The notes: generated from the sequence alone by a model not told the origin. Counted from the first letter of the stretch, positions 22,839 through 34,857 are shown. The stretch: 64,000 nucleotides of DNA from Priapulus caudatus (GCF_000485595.1 NW_014577260.1:156954-220953), one strand, 5' to 3'. Program-made: numbers and translations.

Positions 22839-24359
22839 CTATGATCTATCGATATACTTTGCAAATCGCCCTGCAATAAGACCTGCGACATATAGCTGAC
22901 ATAGCTATATAATATCAGTTGTAACTAAACAATGATTTGAAAGCATAGCATCGTACAGGGTGGAAACGCAGTCTGCGTGCTCACACTATATCCCCCTCCC
23001 TATAGTCCGTTTCCGATTCTCTGGCGTTCTATCCACGTTTCTCGTTCACGAGCGACGTGAAACGGGCGGCTGGCAGCGCAAAAAAATCCTCCACACCTTG
23101 ATGAATCGAGCTGGGACTAGACGGGCATGACTAAACATATACGTAGCGTATATCGTAGCAGCCGTGGCCACAGCTGGCGCTCCACGTCGGCTAGCTGTAG
23201 GCTATACTTTATATAACCGTCTCACTATACCGACTAGCTTTATACCACCGTCTCGCGTGGATCTCAGTGCATTGTCGACCCCGTCCTAAAAATGCACAGC
23301 GTGCTAATACTCGCCAGTCCTTTGTAGGAGCCGCTAAGGAGTCGTGACCAGACCAGGTAGGGTCTATGCCGACACTTAGGTAGGGTCTTGCTGTTTAGAC
23401 GTAGGTGACTTAGTTAGACAGGCGTATGCCTAGATACAGATATGGATGCCAATAGAGTGCATGCTAGTCTGCGCTACTTTGGTCTAGTCTATTTTACTCT
23501 ATTCTATTATATTATACTAGCAAATACCCGTGCTATACCTGTGCTATATACCGAGTTGAATGTTTGGCCAGTCGACTATGGCATATTGTAAACCGGTAAA
23601 TATTTGCGGCTGTTTTTTTGCGGTTCTGGAAAGATCTAAATTTTACCCTTTTTAAATTTGCGGGCATGAAGACATTCCTTCAGTTTACTCCATAAAAACA
23701 GCAACATTTAAACAGCCAGCATAAATGAAGACATTCCTTCAGTTTACTCCATAAAAACAGCAAAATTTAAACAGGTTTACAGTAGTAATAGATTGATATT
23801 AGAAGTTGGATCGGTTATGGGGGGGGGGAAGGGGTTCTACAGGTAACAGTGATGATTGTTTCCTCTTTTGAGGGGGTGGGTGTGTGCTTATTTTTGGTGT
23901 GCATCAGCTGGGCCGGCTAGGCTTCTGTGTTGCATCTCTTGTGTAGCTGGGATCCGCTGTGTAAGTCAGATGGTAAGAGGGATGTGTTCCTTTTTTAAGG
24001 GTACATCTCAAAATTCGTTGAAGCTGAAAAAGACAAAATAATTACGTCTACGGGGTGGGAGGGGGTCGACAGGAACTTTTCAGTACATCCAAATTTTACG
24101 TTTCTAACATTTTATCTTGAAGTCAGAAGTCTAGTTTGTTTTATCTTTTAGGAGGGGGGAGGGGGTTAAATGAGAGACTAAACAATAGACCGGAACCGTA
24201 GGCCTACACAGTTTTGGTGTGCATGCAGAACCTAATGTCGCACACCGAAGAAAGAAATAGGCCTAGGCCTAATCAGGAGCTAATTATACGAACCAATAAG
24301 TGATTAGCTAATTATAATATAAGAACCAATAAACGTGCATTCCTTGTTATCACTTCCAC

Positions 24360-24605
24360 ATGTGTATATCAATCTACAGTCACACGTACATGTACATCTC
24401 AGTTTAGTCACGTACGTACATCTCGGTCTACAGTCTGAGTCACATACGCACATCTCAATCTACAGTTACATACACACATCTCAATCTACAGTCACATACG
24501 CACATCTCAATCTACAGTCACATACGCACATCTTAATCTACAGTCACATGACGCACATTCTCAGATCTGCTGTCCACATACGCACATGCTCAATCTCAGT
24601 CACAA
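24360..24605. repeat. 26-bp tandem array, unit 2 copy
   Basis: ACATACGCACATCTC plus AATCTACAGTC repeated about eight times. The 26-bp unit lacks stops in all three frames of this strand, so a 139-codon open frame (24335-24754) is expected by structure and is not taken as a gene. Confidence 0.9.
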
Positions 24606-25229
24606 TGATCCGTGGCATATCAGTCTATATCACGGTAACGTGCATCTCAGGCTACAGTCACGTACGTATATCAGTCTATAGTCTACGTACAACGGTACAC
24701 GCATACACGATGATGATTATGATACGGCGTACAAACCCATTCTCACCGCACTGAGACATGAAAACACGTAATCTAATCACTCCACGCAAATGAAACATGC
24801 TCACCATTGAATCGCTTCTCTGAAGTGCTATACTAATACTGTTTATCACTGTTAGTTACATGTGATAAACGATAAGTTGATGAGGTAGTATATTAAGATT
24901 ATCTTGCTGTTGCCGATTCACCTGTGTTGTCCCTGCCTTAGATTTTGCACAAAAATGCCGCCACGCATAGTGTGAGATGGCCAGCACTTTAACCGATCGC
25001 AATGGCGACTGCTGATAAGAAAACCTGCTGAAGTGTTGTTGTCTTGAAATGATTTCTTATAATGTCTGGCATGCAAATAGTAAGCCTAGTGACATAGTTA
25101 TCGTCTTCCCCAGTGTGAAGCCCCAGTTAATAAGGACAAATGGCAGCATTCCTTACGCGGTTTCCGAGGAGATACGCTCAATTACCGCGCGGTCTACAGT
25201 AGTTACTATAATAGATTCTACTCATTCGG

Positions 25230-26035
25230 CTCGCTCTTCCATCCTCTACTCTACTCTACTCTAATCTCTCACTCTATCAGATCTACTCTACTCTACTCTA
25301 TTACTCTACTCTATCTACTCTACCTACTCTACTCTACTACTCTACTCTACTCTACCTACTCTACTCTACCCACTCTACTCTACTCTACTACTCTTACTCT
25401 ACTCTACTCCACTCTTACTGCACTTCTACTCTACTCTACTCTACTCTACTTCTCTAACGCTACTCTACTACCTACTCTACTACTCTCACTCTACTCTACT
25501 CTATGCTCACTCTTAACTCTATCTACCTGCTACTCTACTCTACTCACTCATACTACTGCTACTCTACTTCTTCTATCTCTACTCTACTCTACTCTACTCT
25601 TACTCTACTGCCCTAACTCTACTCTACTCTATCTACTGCTACTCTACTCTACTCTACTCTACTCCTACTCTACTGTCTATACTCTATCACTCACTATAGT
25701 GACTATACTCTACTCTACTTCTAGTTAGTCTACTGCTACTCTACTCTACTCTACTACTCTACTCTAACTCTATCTCTACTCTACTCACCTACTCTACTTA
25801 CCTATCTACCTACTCTACTACCTCTACTCTAACTTCTACTCTCACTAGCTACTCTACTCTAACTCTACTTACTCTATCTAACTCTACTCTACCTACTTAC
25901 CTACTCTACTCTACTCTACTCTATCTCTATCTACTCTATCTAGTGAACTATACTTCTACTCTACTCTCTAGTCAGTCTCTCTACGCATGCTTCACTCTAC
26001 TCCAAGCTCTACGCTACCTCTCCTCTACTGTCTAC
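25230..26035. repeat. (CTCTA)n pentamer satellite, unit 2 copy
   Basis: About 800 bp of CTCTA/CTACT pentamers with inserted bases. It contains the CACTATAGTGACTATAC motif at about 25689. Confidence 0.92.
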
Positions 26036-26383
26036 CCCTTAAGCCTACCTTAACCGTGGTTATTGTTACATTATTCACATTACCTACTCTATCATTTGCT
26101 ATCTGTTAGGTATACGTGGTTTTCGCCTAATCATTTGCCACCCAAACGTCGCAGTCACGAGCACGAGGTTCAGTTGAGCGTATTCTGTCATATATCTCGC
26201 TATAGATACACAGTTCCGCGTGGCAGTCTGTGTGTAATAGCACTAGAAAAACCATGAACAACTCAGTTTTGTAGCGTTATGCATATTCGGTATCTATTAT
26301 GCTCAAGCTGTGATTTTATAGGATTCGCGGGTGCTGTGTGAGTGTGTGGTGTACGCCTACGGTCGAATCGCCGGATCACTATC

Positions 26384-26485
26384 TGTCACTGTCGTCGTCT
26401 CATCGTCGATGCCATCCGTTTCATCGGTCGCTGTCGTTCGTTGTATCGGTCGCTGTCGTCGTCGTCATCGTCGCCAATCGTCGCT
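26384..26485. repeat. GTC/ATC trinucleotide-rich tract, unit 2 copy
   Basis: GTCGTCGTC and CATCGTCG motifs. It is much shorter than the unit 3 copy (34015-34190). Unit 1 has the counterpart at about 20010-20100. Confidence 0.75.
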
Positions 26486-26937
26486 GTCATTGCATTGCCG
26501 TTGTTCAATTATACGAATCAGTGCGATGGTGGGATGGATGACTAAATATGCCAACTCTAATTGTACAATAACATTCGCAGTTAGTAGCCTCCTGATGCAG
26601 TGTTTGCCAGATGAAATGGGTTTGCTTGCTATAATGATCTGTTATAATATGCCGCGTTGCCGTAGCTACCTGCCCGACTCCATCGGTTAATGTTGTTCCA
26701 CCACAAATACTCTAAAAAACCACAAATACCCACAATACTCTAAAACCCACAAATACCCACAAATACTCTACTCGCAAATCTTTGTTCACTTCACAAAACC
26801 TCACGCGCGCTTTGTTTACTGCGATATATGGAACGCCAGCGAGGTGTTCTTGCACGTTCTTCTTCGTCTCTATAAGTATAACCCCTGGAAACTGGTAATG
26901 ACTTCGAGCTCATGCGCCACGCGCATGGCCTAGATAG

Positions 26938-27003
26938 ATCTATACTACAAGCCCCTGTTGCCGTAGGGTAACGTGGGCCAGTGGCAACAAGGGCTATAGT
27001 ACT
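26938..27003. mobile_element. Small foldback sequence (about 65 bp)
   Basis: The arm AGCCCCTGTTGCC pairs with GGCAACAAGGGCT across a loop of about 20 bp. Flanking CTATACTAC and GTACTAGAG extend the imperfect pairing. Unit 3 has the same structure at about 34618-34692, while unit 1 lacks it. Confidence 0.6.
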
Positions 27004-27171
27004 AGAGCTAGCCTATTGCCCAGTTTACGCCAGCCAGCCTCGCTGAGCACCATTGAGGAATCGATCCTCTGATCTCTGTATACGTGCCACTTAGTCATTC
27101 TACTGGCGAGATAAGTCTATGACCGCGTCCAATAGCGAAGACGCGTACTCAACTGTGGATTAGTTCAAGCA

Positions 27172-27272
27172 CTCGTGTGTTCGTCTGTTCGTCTGTTCGT
27201 GTGTTCGTGTGTTCATGTGTTCGTCTGTTCGTGTGTTCGTGTTGTTCAGTGTTTCGTGCGTTCGTGTGTTCG
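27172..27272. repeat. Octamer array (TGTGTTCG)n, unit 2 copy
   Basis: Tandem TGTGTTCG/TCTGTTCG variants, homologous to 20635-20742. Confidence 0.9.
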
Positions 27273-28119
27273 ATGAATCATGACCGCGTCGAATAGCGGG
27301 AGACCTTCACTTATCAGCTGTGGATTAGTTCATAGCACATCGTGTGTTCCGTTCGTCGGCGCCGCTCGGTCAGTTCTTGCCGCTTTATAGCTAACGACCC
27401 GGACTTGACTGACATCGTCACTGGCACGTGTGAAGAACTTTCGCCAGTGTTTTATTGCCCGCATCAGGCGTGCGCTAGATGTAAGCCGACTCGTTAGTGC
27501 ACTCTCGGAGCACCGTTTGTCGCAAATGTTATTTGCACGTTCGCGGTGCGCGAAATACGGCGAGCCGCGTGGCCCGTCGTCGAGACATATATGACGTGGC
27601 CGATACAGCAGTAAAGCCGTATGATTAACGAGGTAAAGATGATTAAATAGATACCTGGTAGCCGTTTGTGTTGACGTGAACTGAATTGCATTCTGCCCTT
27701 TTTCTCTTCGCCCGCACCCCCTGCTATCCACCTCGATGGTGCCTTTGTAAGCCGACCGCATGTAGTAGTTCCGAGGTGTGGACTCAGATTTCATGTGCCA
27801 AGATTAGGTTTATAAAGGCAGCTGATCTGTACGTGTAAATGGCGACGAGGGATAGCGTATTAGTACCTGAAATCTAAGCCGATTACATGGTTTCGCATAG
27901 ATTAGCCTTCAAGGCAAACTCGCCAGTTTTCGTAAGGATTTCCATCGCATGAGCTAATTTACTGCATGGGCTATGCTCGTACATTGGATTTTTCTTTTCG
28001 TTTCTCGCCACCTGCCGCTGCCCGCTATCCCATACTCAACTTTCTCTATCAAACCGCTTCTCCCTTTTATACCTGTCCTCGCTCGTTTTCCCTTTTCAAT
28101 CTTTCTCCCGCCTCTATTT

Positions 28120-28295
28120 CTTTCCTCTCTGCATCTTCTCTCTCGCTCTCGCTCTCGCTCTCTCTTTCTCTTTCTCTCTCTCTCTCTCTCTCTCGCTCTC
28201 TCTCTTTCTCTCTTGCTCTCTTGCTCTCTTTCTCTCTCTCTCTCACCTCTCTCTTTCTCTTTCTCGCTCGCGCCCGCTCTCTTTCTCACTCCCCT

Positions 28296-28344
<49 letters not shown>

Positions 28345-28365
28345 CTCTTTCTCGCTCTCGCCCTT
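28120..28365. repeat. (CT)n tract, unit 2
   Basis: About 245 bp of CTCTCT with CTTTCT and CGCTCT interruptions. Ser/Leu-rich open frames run through it. Confidence 0.92.
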
Positions 28366-28645
28366 GCTATCGCCCATAAATTACCCCATATTCCCTCATT
28401 CCTGGTGTAGTCTTATCTGCCCTCTCTTTTCTCTACGATGTACTAATTTGTTTTGTAGGCACTTGCCTGTGCTAGCTGAGTGCAAACCCACTCCCCTGTT
28501 AAACACACTGTGGGAACGCGGCCATTTCCCCCCACCAAGTATACATACCCCCTCACCCTCAGTCAAGCATTACATGGGTAATGCTATCCCCCGGGCGTGG
28601 AGGGAGGTGACCGCAACGTGGCAGCACTAGTGTTGGATACGTGTT

Positions 28646-28771
28646 AGATTAGGGTCAGGGTTAGGGTTAGGGTTAGCGGTTAGGTTAGGGTTTAGATTAG
28701 GTTAAGGGTAGGATTAGGGTTAGGTTAGGGTTAGGGTTAGTATTAGGGTTAGGGTTAAGGTTTTTGCATCA
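28646..28771 (+). repeat. Interstitial telomere-like TTAGGG tract
   Basis: About 18 TTAGGG units, many variant (TTAGATT, TTAGCGG, TTAAGGG). It lies just inside the left arm of the large TIR element rather than at a chromosome end. The unit 3 counterpart is about 36325-36440. Confidence 0.9.
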
Positions 28772-28944
28772 TGATAATCGTGTCCCACACCAACAGATTA
28801 ATTTGTGTGGATCACAATGCCTATATATAGCGCGGCGATTACATATATATTTAGTGTAATGGTTAGTGTTGGCGGTGTTGGAGTGATTACAGTTCTTTAG
28901 TCCTACGGGTCGTTGGTCCTACGGGTCGTTGGTCCTACGGTGCA

Positions 28945-29145
28945 CGCAGGCACACGTAATTGTTTTCTTTAATTGTTTGTTAATTTAAAATTTAATTATT
29001 TTTTTCATAATTTAATTTTTAAATTTAATTTTGTTTTAAATTCAATTTTAATTTTTTTTAAGTTAATTTAATTTTTGATTAATTTTTTTTAAATTTAATT
29101 TTTAATGGATTTTTTTAAATTTTATTTATTTTTTATTTTAAATTA
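28945..29145. repeat. AT-rich low-complexity block
   Basis: Runs of TTTAATTTTTAAATT type, flanked on both sides by direct copies of GTCCTACGGTGCACG (28931 and about 29158). Confidence 0.8.
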
Positions 29146-29298
29146 CCCACGACCAATGTGTCCTACGGTGCACGATACAAATAATACGCTGATGCACATT
29201 AAACTTATAATAAATGAATACTAACAATAAAAATAATTATACTGGTCAAAAATATACACATTGTATTTACACAGCAGCTGACTGCCTGTGTAGTACCA

Positions 29299-29462
29299 CA
29301 GCACTTCTTAAACTGGTGTATGGTTCACCAAGGACTGGAATGAAATTATTTTGAAGGTGAATGAAACTAGACCAAAAACATAAGGAAATTTTGTCGTGGG
29401 TGAATGAAATTTTGTGATAAGGTCTCGAGGTGAATGACAACTGAAATAGTTTAAGAATTATT
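29299..29462. mobile_element. Possible hAT-like MITE remnant
   Basis: CAGCACTTCTTAAACTGG at the left and AGTTTAAGAATTATT at the right are imperfect inverted ends of a hAT style. Between them GTGAATGAAA recurs three times. No target duplication is visible, so the call is tentative. A noisy copy is in unit 3 (about 36980-37150). Confidence 0.35.
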
Positions 29463-30297
29463 TTCTCTTCCTCCTCCACTCCGTCTGGTGCATACTTCAA
29501 TCATAGTGAAAGCCCATACATAATAAATATTGGAAAAAAAATTTTTTAAAGAAATTTAAACAAATACAATTACAAATATTTAAATAAAAATAAATAAAAT
29601 AAAAATAAAATAAAATAAAAAAATTGTGATTTAAAAAAAATTGGTCATTCACTCTACCCCCTCTTACTAATAACCGGTAGACCGAACGACCCGTAGGACC
29701 AACGACCGTAGGACCAACGGACCCGTAGGACTATAGATCGTTCCCCGTTGGAGTGAGGGTTACCGTTAGTGTTAACGTTTTGAACGTCATCGTCAACGCT
29801 ATCACGTGACCTACCTCCACGCCCGGGGGATAGCAACACCCGCATTGCATGCTCTGCCAAACAGCAGCACTTGCCTTGTTGGCGTATTACTTGTTGGTAG
29901 GTCCTGTCTGGTGCCTTTCCTCATCGTTGTGCATGAACTTGACTATTTCGTGTGGATTCCAGTACGCGTTACCATACAATGCAAGACCCCAGGTGTCGTA
30001 AAGCCGCAGTATTCTTCCAGATCTTTAGTGCTGGCCTAAATCCGTAGCGCGATAGGCTGGTCGTAAAACAAAGTAAGCAGCCGCTAGCGTATATGATATC
30101 AATGTCGTAACATCCTTGTTTGCTTTCGTGACTCGGTGACTCTATGTAGTCTCATATGTGCTTCCATTTTATGTGCAGGTATAACAATAGGCAAGGGCTA
30201 ATAGCGCGCATTTACGATTTTAAGGTTTTGTGTGTTTGGAGAATATATGCGTGCCGGCATGTGGCGGTGGGTGTGTGGTCGTTTACTGTGGCTCGTA

Positions 30298-30475
30298 GGG
30301 TCTATGTCCCCCTGACATCTGTTTGACCTGGCTCGTTTAGCTATTTCTGACTAACCCTAACCCTAACACTAACCCTAACCCTAACCCTATATATATATAT
30401 TATAATTATATATATATATTAGTCAGAAATAGCTAAACGAGCCAGGTCAAACAGAGGTCAGGGGGACATAGACTT
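30298..30475. mobile_element. Short TIR element carrying CCCTAA repeats, TA target duplication
   Basis: The left arm GGGTCTATGTCCCCCTGAC, then TCTGTTTGACCTGGCTCG and TTTAGCTATTTCTGACTA, is matched almost perfectly by the inverted right arm ending GGGGGACATAGACTT. Flanks are TA on both sides (30296-30297 and 30476-30477). Between the arms are about six CCCTAA units (one variant) and a (TA)n stretch. The termini are shared with the element at 51278-51594. Total 178 bp, no coding capacity. Confidence 0.8.
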
Positions 30476-30540
30476 TATCTGCTTTACTGTGTGTGTGAGC
30501 GCATCCGCGCGTACGCTGTGGGTGAATGTGTGTGGACGGG

Positions 30541-30552
30541 CGCGCGCCGCGC

Positions 30553-30648
<96 letters not shown>

Positions 30649-30690
30649 TGTGTGCGCGCGTGCGTGCGCGCGTGTGCGTGCGCGTGAATC
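30541..30690. repeat. (GCGT)n-(GT)n-(GCGC) microsatellite, unit 2
   Basis: GCGT repeats, then about 45 bp of pure GT, then mixed GCGC/GTGC. Open frames on both strands (Cys/Val or Thr/His repeats) are artefacts. Confidence 0.95.
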
Positions 30691-31371
30691 TTTCTGCGCG
30701 TGGGATGCACGTGACATACGCAGGCGAGCATAGCTAGACACACCTGCACGCTGCATGTGTCTATATGAACAGCACCCGGCAAAAAATACTGTACATACAT
30801 ATTTCAGCGATGTGTTTGTTCAGGTATGCAAACATCTATTGGACACCGCCGACTAATATACATAACGCATCGCCGGCCCGCCTGCGTGTGTACGATTTTC
30901 GATCCTTCGCGCCGGCAAAGTTGTATTTTAAACGACCGCTTCAATGTTAATTGGCGAAATAGCATCCGAATGTACAGGGCGATGAGCGATGCAGGCCTGA
31001 AACACATTTGCGGGCGATTATTGAACGTAGAGAGCGTGGAAGTAGAGAGCGTGGTACGTTCTATGGAAAATTCACATTGTGTATTGAAGCTAAAAGAAAC
31101 TATGCGCGCGGTATTGTGTGCTGTTCAGCACTGTTTAGCATGACAACCATTCATCGGCCGGGAACAGCATTTTTGAAAACCGCTTTTACCTGCGGCCGCG
31201 AACAATCGGCGTTTTTTAAATGTCCGCCATTTTCTCTCAAAATGGCTTCAATGAAACGCGAGCTTCGAGAACGTTGAGCGAGGAAAACTAATCGACAGTA
31301 ATTGCGGCTTAATGAACGAATGCATGGCGACCGCGATCATTCATGAGGCGCCTGTTGTAGAAGGTTGCGAA

Positions 31372-31622
31372 AATAGCTGTGCTGAAATATCCGTCGTCTA
31401 GTTTGCCGGACTAGTTTCAAATCGGGGCTGAGATATCCGTCGCCGTTGCCGGACTAGTTTGAAATAAAAGCTGAGACATCCGTCTACCGGACTAATTTGA
31501 AATCGGGGCTGAAATATCCGTCGCTTGTCAGACTAGTTTGAAATCGGGGCTGAGATATCCGTCGTCGCCTGCCGAACTAGTTTTAAATCAAAGCTGAGAT
31601 ATCCGTCGTCGTTGCCGGACTA
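31372..31622. repeat. About 55-58 bp tandem array, unit 2
   Basis: The unit GGGGCTGAGATATCCGTCG plus TTGCCGGACTAGTTTGAAATC is repeated about five times with small changes. The array is cut at 31622, where unit 3 begins. The unit 3 array lies at 39090-39475. Confidence 0.88.
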
Positions 31623-32114
31623 AGGGTGTGTGCTTATTTTTGGTGTGCATCAGCTGGGCCGGCTAGGCTTCTGTGTTGCATCTCTTGTGTAGCTGGGATC
31701 CGCTGTGTAAGTCAGATGGTAACAGGGATGTGTTCCTTTTTTAAGGGTACATCTCAAAATTCGTTGAAGCTGAAAAAGACAAAATAATTACGTCTACGGG
31801 GTGGGAGGGGGTCGACAGGAACTTTTCAGTACATCCAAATTTTACGTTTCTAACATTTTATCTTGAAGTCAGAAGTCTAGTTTGTTTTATCTTTTAGGAG
31901 GGGGGAGGGGGTTAAATGAGAGACTAAACAATAGACCGGAACCGTAGGCCTACACAGTTTTGGTGTGCATGCAGAACCTAATGTCGCACACCGAAGAAAG
32001 AAATAGGCCTAGGCCTAATCAGGAGCTAATTATACGAACCAATAAGTGATTAGCTAATTATAATATAAGAACCAATAAACGTGCATTCCTTGTTATCACT
32101 TCCACATGTGTATA

Positions 32115-32385
32115 TTAATCTACAGTCACACGTACATGTACATCTCAGTTTAGTCACGTACGTACATCTCGGTCTACAGTCTGAGTCACATACGCACATC
32201 TCAATCTACAGTCACATACGCACATCTCAATCTACAGTCACATACGCACATCTCAATCTACAGTCACATACGCACATCTCAATCTACAATCACATACGCA
32301 CATCTCAATCTACAGTCACATACGCACATCTCAATCTACAGTCACATACGCACATCTCAATCTACAGTCACATGATCGTGATATC
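32115..32385. repeat. 26-bp tandem array, unit 3 copy
   Basis: The cleanest version, with about ten copies of ACATACGCACATCTC plus AATCTACAGTC. A 150-codon open frame (32081-32533) runs through it for the same structural reason as in unit 2. Confidence 0.92.
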
Positions 32386-32979
32386 AGTCTATAGTCACGT
32401 ACGTGCATTCCAGGTACAGTCACGTGACGTATATCAGTACTATAGTCTACGTACAACGGTACACGCATACCGATGTGATTATGATACGGCGTACAAACCC
32501 ATTCTACGCCTTGAACATGAAAAACGTATCTAATAACTGCCTACGCATGAAAGCTCACATTGAATCGCTCTTTGAATGCTAATACTAAATACTGTTATCA
32601 CTATTAGTTACTTGATAAACGATATTATGAGTAGTATATTATAAGATTTATTTGCCTGTGTGGCCGATTCGCCTGTGTTTGTCTGCTTAAGATTTTGCAA
32701 AAATGGCAACGCATAGTGTAGAGATGGCGCACTCGCTCGCCATGAGCGACGTGCTGACAGAAACGCTGCTGAAGTGTTGTTGTCGTTGAAATTTGGCTTT
32801 AGATATAGTTGTATGCTCAAATAATAGCTCGTGACATAGGTTTATGTGCTTCGCACGTTGAAGCCCCAGATAAAAAGGAAATTGGCACATCTTACGGTCG
32901 GTTTCGGAGAGATACGTCAAATTAGCGCGCGTTCAGTATTAATTATAGATTCACTCGATCGATCGGCTTCTCTATCTAC

Positions 32980-33718
32980 CTACTCTATTCTACTTAATAT
33001 TCTACTCTCTCTAATCTACTCTACTCTATCTACTTATCGTACTCTACTACTCTACTCTAGCCTGACTCTACTTACTCTACTCTATTACGTCTACTCTCTC
33101 TAACTCTACCACTCCTCTACTCTGACTCTACTCTACTCTACTCTACTCTATCGACTCTACTCTACTCTACTTCTACTCTACTCTACTCTGATCTACTCTA
33201 CTCTATCTACTCTACTCTACTCTAATCTACTCTACTTACTACTATCTTCTAATCTACTCTACTCACTCTACTCTACTCTATGTATCTACTCTACTCTACT
33301 CTGCTCTACTCTACTCTATCTCTCTACTCTACTTACTCTACTCTACTCTACTCTACTTATTCTACTTATTGCTACTCTACTATAGTGACTATATACTACT
33401 CTACTCTAGTCTGGTCCTAACTTATTCTACTTATCTATATCTAATCTATCTCTACTCTACCTACTCTTACTCTAACTCTACTCTACTCTTACTCTACTTA
33501 CTCTACTCTACTCTACTCTACTCTACTCTAACTTACTATACTCTATCTACTCTACTCTAATCTACTCGAATCTTACTACTACTCTACTCTACTCTACTCT
33601 ACTCTATTCTACTCTACTATAGTGACTATACTCTACTCTACTCTAGTCTAGTCTACTCTACGCTGCTCTACTCTACTCCACACTCTACGCTACTCTACCC
33701 TACTCTACCCTACCCTAC
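32980..33718. repeat. (CTCTA)n pentamer satellite, unit 3 copy
   Basis: About 740 bp of CTCTA pentamers. CTATAGTGACTATA recurs twice (about 33379 and 33617), hinting at a higher-order period of about 240 bp. Confidence 0.92.
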
Positions 33719-34014
33719 CTTACCGTGGTCTATTGTTACATTATTACATACCCTACTCTGCTTATCTATTTGTATCTAGGGTATAACGTGGTTTCGCCTA
33801 GTCATTTGCCACCCGAACGTGCATACGAGCACGAGGGTTGTGTACGTGATGGTGTCATATATCTCGCTATAGTATAACATTCCGTGGCAGTTCTGTGTGT
33901 AGATACGCTAGAGAAACCATGACAACCAGTTTGTAGCGTTATGATATCGTATCTATTATGTCAACTGTGATTTGATGGATTCGCGTGTCTGTGTGAGTGT
34001 GTGTACAGCGTACG

Positions 34015-34190
34015 TCGTAGTCGTCGTCACTATCGTCACTGTCGTCGTCGTCATCGTCGATGCCATCGTCTTCATCGTCGCTGTCGTCGTTGTAGTCGTC
34101 GCTGTCGTCGTCGTCATCGTCGCTGTCGTCGTTGTAGTCGTCGCTGTCGTCGTCGTCATCGTCGCCATCGTCGCTGTCATTGCATTGCTG
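34015..34190. repeat. GTC/ATC trinucleotide array, unit 3 copy
   Basis: GTCGTCGTCATCGTCGCT units, with CGCTGTCGTCGTTGTAGTCG recurring exactly. It reads as poly-Val or poly-Thr in the open frames, which are not taken as genes. Confidence 0.88.
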
Positions 34191-34857
34191 TTGTTCAATT
34201 ATACCGATATCAGTGCGATGGTGGGATGGATGAGTAAAATATGCAATCTAATGTACAATAACATTCGCGTTAGTAGCCTCCTGATGCAGTGTTTGCAGAT
34301 GAAATGGGTTTGCTTGGCTATAATGATCTGTTATAATATGCCGCGTTGCCGTAGCTACCTGCCCGACTCCATCGGTTAATGTTGGTTCCACCCACAAATA
34401 CTCTAAAAAACCACAAATACCCACAAATACTCTAAAACCCCACAAATACCCACAAATACTCTACTCGCAAATCTTGTCACTCACAAAACCTCACCGCGGC
34501 TTTGTTTACTGCGATATATGGAACGCCAGCGAGGTGTTGCTGCACGTTCTTCTTCGTCTCTATAAGTATAACCCCTGGAACTGGTAATGACTTCGAGCTC
34601 ATGCGCCACCGCATGCCTAGATAGATCTATACTACAGCCCCTGTTGCCGTAGGGTAACGTGGGCCAGTGGCAACAAGGGCTATAGTACTAGAGCTAACCT
34701 ATGCCAGTTACGCCAGCCCAGCCTCCGCTGAGCACATTGACGGAATCGATCCTCTGATCTCTGGTATACGTGCCACTTAGTCATGTCTACTGGCGAAAAG
34801 TCTATGACCCGTCCAATAGCGGAAGACCCTACTTCAAACTGTGATTAGTTTCAAAGC

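Larger units (their letters stand above)
28567..29845. mobile_element. Large TIR (foldback-type) element with TTAGGG tract
   Basis: The left arm GCTATCCCCCGGGCGTGGAG then GGAGGTGACC (about 28583-28612) is inverted at about 29803-29832 (CCTCCACGCCCGGGGGATAGC). A second inverted pair lies inside: TCCTACGGGTCGTTGGTCC (28901 onward) against GGACCAACGACCCGTAGGA (around 29686-29735). Between them are a TTAGGG-type tract, AT-rich low-complexity DNA and a possible hAT remnant. There is no transposase. The exact ends and target duplication are not clear. Unit 3 carries a noisy copy at about 36250-37560. Confidence 0.65.
21681..31622 (+). repeat. Large repeat unit 2 (longest copy)
   Basis: It contains everything seen in units 1 and 3. 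The stretch 28360-31622 is intact here and is matched by unit 3 (36050-39330), where numerous indels are scattered. The stretch from about 23885 to 24480 is almost identical to 31628-32225 (only a few substitutions). Open frames inside are products of its simple repeats. The unit is about 9.9 kb. Confidence 0.9.

Noticed and set aside
28646-28771. A true chromosome end
   Set aside because: The tract is short, degenerate, internal and followed by tens of kilobases of other sequence.
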